From SAR202 cluster bacterium (GTDB lineage: Bacteria > Chloroflexota > Dehalococcoidia > Lucifugimonadales > UBA3495): a DNA stretch of 16,707 nt. The notes below the pieces were generated by a model, which saw only the letters and a program-made list of their open reading frames with translations, did no database searches and had not been told where the DNA came from. The DNA lies in the NCBI GenBank assembly GCA_009392095.1, contig VFHF01000173.1, positions 1-16,707 of the forward strand. Direction: 5' to 3'. A program made the translations under genes and the position numbers. Positions 8,762 to 14,501 of the stretch are shown here, piece by piece; positions within the stretch are counted from its first letter, which is position 1; the number at the start of each line of letters is the position of its first letter.

Positions 8762-8793
8762 ATTATACGACGGTCCAGACGTTCCATGGGAAC
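8762..8793 (-). promoter_or_regulatory. candidate promoter and operator of the ABC operon
   Basis: The minus strand carries a perfect TATAAT (8767-8762), about 125 bases before the permease-1 ATG. No good -35 box stands 16-18 bases upstream. That position instead carries the inverted repeat GTTCC-atg-GGAAC (8781-8793). Between them lies ACGGTCCAGAC (8770-8780), which recurs upstream of the CoA-transferase operon. An activator-dependent promoter would fit a missing -35 with an inverted repeat in its place. Confidence 0.35.
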
Positions 8794-8825
8794 ACGGATT
8801 ACGAGAAAGTAGGAACCTAACCCCA

Positions 8826-8834
8826 TGCTATAAT
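8826..8834 (+). promoter_or_regulatory. extended -10 promoter of the SDR gene
   Basis: TGCTATAAT combines the TGn extension with a consensus -10 box, 74 bases before the SDR ATG. No -35 match stands 16-18 bases upstream, which is normal for extended -10 promoters. Confidence 0.55.
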
Positions 8835-8869
8835 CTCGCCCACCGATCAGAGGCCGTCTGCAAGCACGC

Positions 8870-8882
8870 CTGAGGTCCTCAG
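8870..8882 (+). promoter_or_regulatory. inverted repeat in the SDR leader
   Basis: CTGAGG-T-CCTCAG is a perfect 6+1+6 inverted repeat, located downstream of the predicted transcription start and 26 bases before the start codon. Around it, ATCAGAGG occurs twice (8846-8853 and 8894-8901), the second copy forming the Shine-Dalgarno. It may be an operator. A one-base loop is too tight for a stable full RNA hairpin. Confidence 0.35.
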
Positions 8883-8908
8883 ATCAGAATCCAATCAGAG
8901 GTCCAATC

Positions 8909-9673
8909 ATGCAACGCTCGGAAGGGAAACGCTTGGAAGGCAAAACAGCTTTGGTCACCGGCTCCGGGAGGAACATCGGCCGAGCCATCATCCTAAAGCT
9001 GGCCGAAGAGGGCGCCAATGTTGTAGTGAATGCCCGGAGCAACCAGGAAGAAGCCGATTCGGTGGCTGTCGAAGCCCGCGAATTGGGAGTGGAAGCCCTG
9101 CCGTTTATCGCCGACGTTTCAGACCACCAACAGGTGACTACCATGTTCGCCGCCGCCGCGGAGCAGTTTGGTGGCGTGGACATCCTAGTCAGCAACGCCG
9201 CCATCAGGCCACACGAGCCGTTCACGGATGTGACATTGGACGAATGGCAGAGGGTTAGAGGTGTGGTGCTCGACGGGGCATTCCACGTAGCTCATGCGGC
9301 GATTCCCAACATGGTCAAGAACGAGTACGGGAGAGTGGTGTTCTTCACCGGGGACGGCGCTTTCAAAGGGACGGCCCAACGCTCCCACGTTTCCGCCGCC
9401 AAGATGGGAGTGATCGGGCTGGCCAGGGGACTAGCCTCAGAGTTCGCACCCAAGAACATCCGGGTGAACGTCATATCTCCAGGCCGCATCGATACGACCC
9501 GTGACCTTTCCTGGTATCCCCAAGGCGGGATGCGCGACACGGCGGACATCCCGGTGGGACGCCTGGGCTCGGTAGACGACATAGCCTCGGCTGCCCTTTT
9601 CCTGATCACCGACGAATGCGGCTTCATGACCGGCCAGACCCTACACATCAACGGCGGGACGGACTTTTTTTAG
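8909..9673 (+). CDS. SDR-family protein with degenerate catalytic site
   Basis: This is a 254-residue classical short-chain dehydrogenase/reductase by length and fold. The nucleotide motif TGSGRNIG (17-24), the Asp69-Val-Ser segment, the SNAA variant of NNAG (95-98), the NVISPGRIDT segment (187-196) and the C-terminal NGGTDFF are in order. The active site is not: aligned by eye with FabG-type enzymes, the helix-4 Asn is Val120, the catalytic Ser is Gly148 and the catalytic Tyr is Val161. Only Lys165 of the tetrad remains. It may bind NAD(P)(H) without the usual chemistry, or use another residue (His160 is next to the Tyr site). AGAGG lies 7 bases before the ATG. A 3-oxoacyl-ACP reductase label would be unsafe. 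Confidence 0.9.
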   Translation: MQRSEGKRLEGKTALVTGSGRNIGRAIILKLAEEGANVVVNARSNQEEADSVAVEARELGVEALPFIADVSDHQQVTTMFAAAAEQFGGVDILVSNAAIRPHEPFTDVTLDEWQRVRGVVLDGAFHVAHAAIPNMVKNEYGRVVFFTGDGAFKGTAQRSHVSAAKMGVIGLARGLASEFAPKNIRVNVISPGRIDTTRDLSWYPQGGMRDTADIPVGRLGSVDDIASAALFLITDECGFMTGQTLHINGGTDFF

Positions 9674-9778
9674 ACCTAGCTAGTATCGTATTCCCAAATT
9701 GGTGGTTACCAAATACTGTGAGACCCGGTTATCACCTTGGCTATGTACTATGACCGCAATTTGAGAAGAGGACCTAAA

Positions 9779-9856
9779 ATGCAAGGAAAGGGCGCACTTA
9801 CCATCTGGATTCTAACCGGAGTTTTGGGTTTCTTACTTGCGTCCTGTAGAGGCTGA
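9779..9856 (+). CDS. 25-residue lipoprotein-signal micro-ORF
   Basis: This short frame is preceded by a good AGAGG (9767-9771), 7 bases before the ATG. It encodes a Lys-containing start, a hydrophobic stretch (TIWILTGVLGFLL) and a perfect lipobox Leu-Ala-Ser-Cys at 20-23. It then stops after Arg-Gly. Either it makes a tiny lipopeptide, as colicin-lysis-type peptides are, or it is the start of a lipoprotein gene broken by a frameshift; a second open frame follows. Signal-peptide-like composition together with a ribosome site is hard to get by chance, but the product is unknown. Confidence 0.45.
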   Translation: MQGKGALTIWILTGVLGFLLASCRG

Positions 9857-9885
9857 GAAATGGTCTGATCCGGCCAACCTATCAA

Positions 9886-10002
9886 ATGGTGATTGACGGT
9901 TCCAGTCGGGCTATTACGCTTATTGCCCAGGCAATCGGAGACGAACATGAGAATTTGAAAGATATGTTCGAATACGTTTTAGACTCATTTATAGTTGAGT
10001 AG
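9886..10002 (+). CDS. 38-residue small ORF, possible second part of a broken lipoprotein gene
   Basis: The frame is open from 9850 (after a TAG at 9847-9849) to the TAG at 10000-10002. The first ATG is at 9886. The peptide is acidic and helix-like (AITLIAQAIGDEHENLKDMF). It has no clear ribosome site of its own. Joined to the micro-ORF by a frameshift within 9848-9853 it would give a lipoprotein of roughly 73 residues. It could be a remnant, a sequencing indel effect, or chance. The remainder of the 9674-10022 gap shows nothing else I can support except a weak stem TTGGT-ggtt-ACCAA at 9699-9712. Confidence 0.3.
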   Translation: MVIDGSSRAITLIAQAIGDEHENLKDMFEYVLDSFIVE

Positions 10003-10022
10003 GGATAGGAGTAGCTCTCAGG

Positions 10023-10697
10023 TTAGGCCTTGAACCGGAACTCTTTCAGATCGTCGGCGATGATGAGCTTGGCTTCAGTTTGTTCCTGAATCTCTTCGGG
10101 GCTCCAGCCTGGCGCATGCTCGACCAGTTTGAAGCCTTCTGGCGTGATCTCAAAGAGGCCCAAGTCGGTAACCAACATCTTCACCACGCCGGGGGCGGTG
10201 ATGGGCAGGGTGCACTTATTCAGTAGTTTGTGCCCACCGTCGCGAGTGGTGTGCTCCATGGCGATGAAAACCCGTTTGGCGCCTGCGGCCAGGTCCATGG
10301 CCCCGCCAATGCCGCCGCCCTTGCGGCTAGGTATGCGCCAGTTGGCAAAGTCGCCGTTCTCAGCAACCTCGTAGGCGCCCATCACGGTGACGTCGATCAT
10401 GCCGCCACGAATCATCATGAATGAATCCGCGTGATGCACACAGGCCATGCCCGGCAGCGACGTAACCTTCTGTCCGCCCGCATTCACCAGGTGCCGGTCT
10501 TCTTCGCCTGCCTTAGCCAGCGGCCCGTAACCAACCACTCCGTTCTCGGCGTGATTGATGATCTCTCGACTGCTGTCTTCGTAGTTGGAACACAGCGTGG
10601 GCATGCCGACTCCCAGGTTAACGATCCAGCCGTCCTGAAATTCCATGGCCAGCCGGTCACACATCGCCTGACGTTCCAGTTTCACTTTTTCCGACAT
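10023..10697 (-). CDS. 3-oxoacid CoA-transferase subunit B
   Basis: This 224-residue subunit of a class I CoA-transferase carries the catalytic Glu51 in HAENGVVGYGP, equal to the SENG motif of the SCOT/AtoA/PcaJ families. The glycine-rich KGGGIGGAMDL segment at 127-136 and the KRVFIAMEH strand also match. The enzyme moves CoA between succinyl-CoA or another acyl-CoA and a 3-oxoacid such as acetoacetate or 3-oxoadipate; the acid cannot be fixed from sequence. Length is normal (about 210-225). GGAG lies 7 bases before the ATG. It follows subunit A after 62 bases containing a small inverted repeat. Residue 51 forms the covalent glutamyl-CoA intermediate in the family. Confidence 0.92.
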   Translation of the reverse strand: MSEKVKLERQAMCDRLAMEFQDGWIVNLGVGMPTLCSNYEDSSREIINHAENGVVGYGPLAKAGEEDRHLVNAGGQKVTSLPGMACVHHADSFMMIRGGMIDVTVMGAYEVAENGDFANWRIPSRKGGGIGGAMDLAAGAKRVFIAMEHTTRDGGHKLLNKCTLPITAPGVVKMLVTDLGLFEITPEGFKLVEHAPGWSPEEIQEQTEAKLIIADDLKEFRFKA

Positions 10698-10713
10698 TAT
10701 TGATCTCCGGAAG

Positions 10714-10749
10714 TAAGCTGTCAGCTATCAGTTTTGAGCGGTCAGCTTA
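10714..10749. repeat. small repeat/inverted repeat between the CoA-transferase subunits
   Basis: TAAGCTG (10714-10720) and CAGCTTA (10743-10749) are exact inverted copies. Between and across them GTCAGCT occurs twice (10720-10726 and 10741-10747), with partial copies (ATCAGT). The pattern resembles the short GCTGATAGCTGA-type intergenic repeats found in many genomes. It may act as a hairpin that alters the A:B subunit ratio. Confidence 0.45.
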
Positions 10750-10759
10750 GGATTGATTT

Positions 10760-11458
10760 TTAGACCCAGATGCCGTCTTCGGGGATTCGCACCAGCCGGT
10801 CCACATAGATACCGGCTACGTGGATCAGGTCGGGGTCGAGTTCGCCTGCCTCCACGATTTCCTCTTCGACTTCAACGATCGTCACCGTGGCGGCCATAGC
10901 CATCAGCGGATTGAAATTTCGCTGGGTCAACCGGAAGACCAAGTTTCCGGCGGTGTCGGCTTTCCACGCACGAATCAGGCCGTAATCGCCGGGCAGAGGC
11001 AATTCCAGAACATGCATCCGCCCATCAAACTCCCGATGTTCTTTTCCCTCAGCCAGTTCGGTCCCAACCGATGTTGGAGTGTAGAACCCGCCGATACCGG
11101 CCGCCGCGCAACGCAGGCGCTCGGCCAATGTTCCTTGAGGCACCAACTCGGCATCGATCTCGTCGTCGTTGTACATGCGAGTGAACGCGGTGACCTGGGA
11201 CGGATGAGTGGAGGCGGTGAAGGCACAGATCATCTTCTTCATCTGGCCGGCTTCGACCAGTGTGCCAATGTCCACATTCTCGTCTACCGTGCCGGCGTTG
11301 TTGGAGACCCCGGTGAGCCCCTTCGCTCCCTGGCGGTTCAACGCGGCGAGCAGGTTCCTGGGTACGCCCACGCCGCTGAACCCTGGGCTGAGTATCGTGA
11401 CGCCGTCAGGTATGTCGGCCACAGCGGCATCCATCGTTTCAAAGATCTTGTTCTTCAT
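10760..11458 (-). CDS. 3-oxoacid CoA-transferase subunit A
   Basis: This 232-residue partner subunit has the oxyanion-side motif SPGFSGVGVPRNLL (24-37), where most members have GGFGLCGIPE. It also has the long family signature PQGTLAERLRCAAAGIGGFYTP (107-128) followed by GTELAEGKEHREFDGR. The C-terminal RNFNPLMAMAA and EVEEEIVEAGELDPD segments are standard. The Ser-Asn-Asn-Ala-Gly segment (52-56) is shared by 3-oxoadipate and acetoacetate transferases, so the substrate stays open. The first subunit is transcribed first; AAGG lies 7 bases before the ATG. Divergent from the Asp-box gene, with a shared upstream region of 192 bases. Confidence 0.92.
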   Translation of the reverse strand: MKNKIFETMDAAVADIPDGVTILSPGFSGVGVPRNLLAALNRQGAKGLTGVSNNAGTVDENVDIGTLVEAGQMKKMICAFTASTHPSQVTAFTRMYNDDEIDAELVPQGTLAERLRCAAAGIGGFYTPTSVGTELAEGKEHREFDGRMHVLELPLPGDYGLIRAWKADTAGNLVFRLTQRNFNPLMAMAATVTIVEVEEEIVEAGELDPDLIHVAGIYVDRLVRIPEDGIWV

Positions 11459-11574
11459 TGATACCTTATGAGTGTTGCTAGGTCTACAAATTTCCCTGTT
11501 CTGGGCGTGTTAAATACTACCGCAGACCGGTCCGCTGCGCCATAGCAGCAGATTATTTCGAACGGTCCAGACTC

Positions 11575-11602
11575 GATATACCACTGGGATTGAATATTCC
11601 AA
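11575..11602 (-). promoter_or_regulatory. candidate promoter of the CoA-transferase operon
   Basis: On the minus strand TTGGAA (11602-11597) and TATATC (11580-11575) stand 16 bases apart, about 117 bases before subunit A. It overlaps the candidate promoter on the other strand, so the two would compete for RNA polymerase. The ACGGTCCAGAC element (11562-11572) lies just past the -10 box. Confidence 0.3.
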
Positions 11603-11617
11603 GAATTCCTGTATCTT
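11590..11617 (+). promoter_or_regulatory. candidate promoter of the Asp-box gene
   Basis: TTGAAT (11590-11595) and TATCTT (11612-11617) stand 16 bases apart, about 33 bases before the ATG. GAATATTC (11592-11599), an 8-bp palindrome, overlaps the -35 box. Confidence 0.35.
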
Positions 11618-11650
11618 AAACCCAACTAAAAATAATGCTGGAGGTACACC

Positions 11651-12709
11651 ATGGTAACCTCAGACCATAAGACATACGTTTACGTCGGCTTGGCCGGTGA
11701 AGGCGATTACATCGGTGAGGGTGGGATCGTCCGCCGTGCCGACGGTGATGAACAGTGGCAGGACATATCCAAAGGACTCCCGGACAATGCCCAGGTCCGG
11801 GCCCTAGCCATCCGGCCTGACGACCCCTCAGTCGTTTTCGCAGGGACCGACAAGGGCGTCTTCCGCTCCCGTGACCGCGGCGAGACCTGGGAGGCGTTGA
11901 ACGACGCCGGCCCCAACCACGAAGTTTGGTCGTTGGTCATCCATCCGGAAAACCCGGATGTGATTCTGGCCGGGTACGACCCTTGCTCCGTTTCCCGCTC
12001 CCAGGACGGCGGCGACACCTGGACGATGATGGACACCAGCAAAGTGGTCTACCCGCACATAACGACCTATATGCCCCCCACGGGTAAACGGGTCATCGGC
12101 ATGTCCTTCGACCCCAGCAACACCCAAGACATCTACGCCGCGATCGAAGTTGGCGGCCTTTTGGCCAGCCGTGACGGAGGCGAAACTTGGGTCTCGATAA
12201 TCGACGGCCCCTACCTTAAGAACAACACCCTTGACCTGCATAAAGTCCAGGTCAGCGCGGCCGCTCCCGGCACCGTGCACATCGCCACCCAAACCGCCAT
12301 GTTCCGCAGCCGGGACAAGGGCGAGCGCTGGGAGCACGTACAGGTGGAGGAGATGTTCCCTGGCGGTTCCTATTGCCGCGACCTTCTCGTTGCGCCTGAC
12401 GACCCCAAGACGATCTACCTGGCAGCAGGGGCCGGCGGCGGGGCCGCGCCTCCCGACACTGTACAGGAGGGTGCCCTCTTCCGCAGCCGCGATGTCGGCG
12501 AAACCTGGGATCGGCTGGACTTGGGTGAGACCGTGCCTGGCCGAATGATGGCAATTGCCATCGACAAAGGTGCGCCGGAGCACATCTACTGCGCAGCCTA
12601 CAGCGGCGAGGTTTACAGCAGCCTGGACGGCGGCAGCAATTGGTCCAAGAGCGTCCTCCCGGGTGAGAGCTCTCGTTATCTGCACGTCTATCCCATGGTC
12701 TGCGGCTAG
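11651..12709 (+). CDS. Asp-box (BNR/Ycf48-like) beta-propeller protein
   Basis: This 352-residue protein is built from propeller blades marked by six Asp boxes (S-x-D-x-G-x-x-W): 73-80, 117-124, 173-180, 220-227, 279-286 and 324-331. The spacing is 44-59 residues, so it probably folds as a six- or seven-bladed propeller. Many blades start with a 'D-D-P-x-x-V-F-A-G' type strand (RPDDPSVVFAG, APDDPKTIYLAA). Unlike sialidases and most secreted Asp-box proteins it has no signal peptide or membrane segment, so a cytoplasmic place is likely. The sialidase catalytic Arg triad and the FRIP motif are not recognisable, so no glycosidase function should be assumed. A GGAGG lies 6 bases before the ATG. 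The following gene is 89 bases away on the same strand. Confidence 0.85.
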   Translation: MVTSDHKTYVYVGLAGEGDYIGEGGIVRRADGDEQWQDISKGLPDNAQVRALAIRPDDPSVVFAGTDKGVFRSRDRGETWEALNDAGPNHEVWSLVIHPENPDVILAGYDPCSVSRSQDGGDTWTMMDTSKVVYPHITTYMPPTGKRVIGMSFDPSNTQDIYAAIEVGGLLASRDGGETWVSIIDGPYLKNNTLDLHKVQVSAAAPGTVHIATQTAMFRSRDKGERWEHVQVEEMFPGGSYCRDLLVAPDDPKTIYLAAGAGGGAAPPDTVQEGALFRSRDVGETWDRLDLGETVPGRMMAIAIDKGAPEHIYCAAYSGEVYSSLDGGSNWSKSVLPGESSRYLHVYPMVCG

Positions 12710-12798
12710 CCCTCAATAGCCCTAGATTTATGATACGAGCCTGAACGGTTGGCGAATAGACCAGCCCTACAGGCACGTCCAAGAAACAGGAGACCGGA

Positions 12799-13422
12799 TT
12801 GACAAGTTCCTCTATCGACCGGGCGACCTACAGCGTCGGCGAGGCCGCCCTCGATTTAATGGTCCTGGAAAAGGCTGGATTCCCTGAAGCTTTCGAAGGT
12901 CATCAGGTGATTCGCGAAGGGGCTCTGGACAACGAAACACTGGCCGAAAATGGATTTGATGGCAGCACTGCCGAAAGATTCTCCCAGGCCGGGCGCGTAA
13001 CGGGCGTCATGCGGGAGTTGGGCCCCACGTCCAACATGGCCATGTCCGATGGGTTCGACTTCATGGCGGCTTCGGTGGTGCACCTATTCGATAGTCCGGA
13101 CTCGGTCCACGGCTGGATGCACGAAATCTTCCTAAAAGACTTTGAAGACCGGGTCGGAGAGAGCGTTGGTCAGGGACATCAATTGGTGTCTGCGACCCGA
13201 TTAGAGCCCACTGGGTTCTTCGACGAAGCGGTCGGCCTTCGCGTGCTACAGGGCGGAGTCGACGGCCTGATCTCCTCTACGGTGGTGGACTTCCGAGTTG
13301 GACGTCTTTTGGGCGTGGTCTTCATCGGCGTCGTCGGTGACCACCACCGGCTGGATCAGGTGATTCAACTCGGACAGATCCTCGAGAAACGCATAGTCAG
13401 CGTGGTGCTGGGGTCGACTTAG
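12799..13422 (+). CDS. unrecognised 207-residue protein
   Basis: I do not recognise this family. The start is a TTG at 12799: AGGAGA (12788-12793) sits 5 bases before it, the frame has a stop at 12757-12759, and no ATG or GTG start occurs between. No signal peptide or strong membrane helix is seen at the N-terminus. The protein shows an acidic N-terminal third. A middle segment with hydrophobic strands follows (ASVVHLFDS, then a helix HGWMHEIFLKDFEDR), and then a strand-rich end (VVDFRVGRLLGVVFIGVVG) with a final helix DQVIQLGQILEKRI. This strand/helix order is reminiscent of small ligand-binding or PsbP/LpqN-like folds, but I cannot support that. It follows the propeller gene and probably shares its transcript. 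Confidence 0.75.
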   Translation: MTSSSIDRATYSVGEAALDLMVLEKAGFPEAFEGHQVIREGALDNETLAENGFDGSTAERFSQAGRVTGVMRELGPTSNMAMSDGFDFMAASVVHLFDSPDSVHGWMHEIFLKDFEDRVGESVGQGHQLVSATRLEPTGFFDEAVGLRVLQGGVDGLISSTVVDFRVGRLLGVVFIGVVGDHHRLDQVIQLGQILEKRIVSVVLGST

Positions 13423-13432
13423 GCGATCTACC

Positions 13433-14473
13433 CTAGGTCAGGATCGGTTCCACCCTGACCGTTCTTTTCGTTCTGACAGACTCTATCATCGCGTCGGTGA
13501 TTTGAACCGACCGGAGACCGTCCAGGCCCGATGCCCTCGGATCTTCGTCCCGGGATATAGCTTGGTTGAATCCCTCGATTTGCCACTTAGCCAACGCCAG
13601 CGGGTCGGGCTCGTAAGACGCCTCAGAATTCCCGGTCTCGCTCGTTACTTCCAGACTTCCGCCCAATGAAGGGCTGGCAGCGTTTCTCAGTAAGATCCGC
13701 CCGTCGCTTCCATAAACCGTTAGGTCGTTGATGGCGTCTGGGATCCGACTCCCACAGCACATCGTCCCGATTGCGCCGCCGCTGAACATCAAGGATAACG
13801 AGACCAGGTTCTCCAGCGGGGTTTCCGCTGTTTGGCCGTCGGTGATCGCAGCTACTTCCACCACCGTCTGCCCCAGTATGAATTCAAGGTCATCCACGCA
13901 ATGCACGCCGGTGCCGATCATAGACCTGGAGTTACCGACCATCTCCGGCGACTCCCACCATCCCCTCAGACCTGTCCGAGGGTCACCTTTGACTTGTCCC
14001 CGCACGCCCGAGCCCAATAATACCTGAGCAAGGGCCACCACACCCAATCCGCCTTCCCGCACCAACCTGCTGGCCTCGACGTGTCCCGGATGGTAGCGGA
14101 GTTGAAATCCGACGCCCAGTTTCACGCCGCCGGCCTTGCAGGCTTTGACCATTTCTACGCAGTCATTGACCGTGGTCGCCATAGGTTTTTCCACCAGAAC
14201 ATGTTTTCCGGCTTTTGCCGCCAATTTAACGTGTGCAGCGTGCAAGTTGTTGGGAGAGGCTACAAAGGCGACGTCTACTCTGGAATCCGCCAATAATTCT
14301 TCAACCGAGGTGTAGGCGGCCAGAGCGCTATGCTTGCTCGCAAATTCGTCAGCCCTTCCTCGGTCTCTGCTATAGCTTGCGATGATTGTCGTGTCTTCTG
14401 CCAAAGCCGCTGCCGGCGCGATTCGAGAATTGGGATAATTCCCGGTACCGATGAACCCCCAACCTATCGCCAA
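13433..14473 (-). CDS. Gfo/Idh/MocA-family oxidoreductase
   Basis: This is a 346-residue NAD(P)-dependent dehydrogenase of sugars, inositols or related polyols. The Rossmann part starts with GWGFIGTGNY (4-12), the family Glu-Lys-Pro is at 95-97 (VEKPMAT), and the C-terminal part has GTGVHCVDDLEFILG with His191 at the usual catalytic site. The start is a TTG: AAGGGG lies upstream, and an in-frame TGA at 14486-14484 leaves no other start. The length is normal. It begins 28 bases after the dehydrogenase gene and is the last gene of the operon. The substrate is not readable. Neighbouring genes would suit a hydroxyacid or sugar-acid route, but that is inference. Confidence 0.9.
   Translation of the reverse strand: MAIGWGFIGTGNYPNSRIAPAAALAEDTTIIASYSRDRGRADEFASKHSALAAYTSVEELLADSRVDVAFVASPNNLHAAHVKLAAKAGKHVLVEKPMATTVNDCVEMVKACKAGGVKLGVGFQLRYHPGHVEASRLVREGGLGVVALAQVLLGSGVRGQVKGDPRTGLRGWWESPEMVGNSRSMIGTGVHCVDDLEFILGQTVVEVAAITDGQTAETPLENLVSLSLMFSGGAIGTMCCGSRIPDAINDLTVYGSDGRILLRNAASPSLGGSLEVTSETGNSEASYEPDPLALAKWQIEGFNQAISRDEDPRASGLDGLRSVQITDAMIESVRTKRTVRVEPILT
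13436..13460 (+). terminator. candidate terminator between convergent genes
   Basis: GGTCAGG (13436-13442) and CCTGACC (13454-13460) are exact inverted copies around an 11-base loop. On the plus strand they are followed by GTTCTTTTCGTTCT, which is T-rich. On the minus strand no T-run follows, so this would stop the plus-strand genes. It lies inside the 3' end of the Gfo/Idh/MocA gene. The missing pure T-run makes it a moderate candidate. Confidence 0.4.
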
Positions 14474-14501
14474 TTCACCACCCCTTCAAAAAACGTAGGA
14501 A

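Noticed and set aside
8909..9673. Calling the SDR a FabG or glucose dehydrogenase
   Set aside because: The missing Ser and Tyr make a standard reductase function doubtful.
9699..9712. TTGGT-ggtt-ACCAA hairpin after the SDR as terminator
   Set aside because: The stem is 5 bp with no T-run behind it; too weak to call.
10820..11461. 213-residue frame on the plus strand opposite CoA-transferase subunit A
   Set aside because: The minus-strand frame matches the family along its whole length; the opposite frame is a shadow.
11828..12685. 285-residue frame on the minus strand opposite the Asp-box gene
   Set aside because: It mirrors repeated Asp-box codons with GC-rich third positions; it has no ribosome site and no recognisable domain, while the plus-strand gene has clear repeats.
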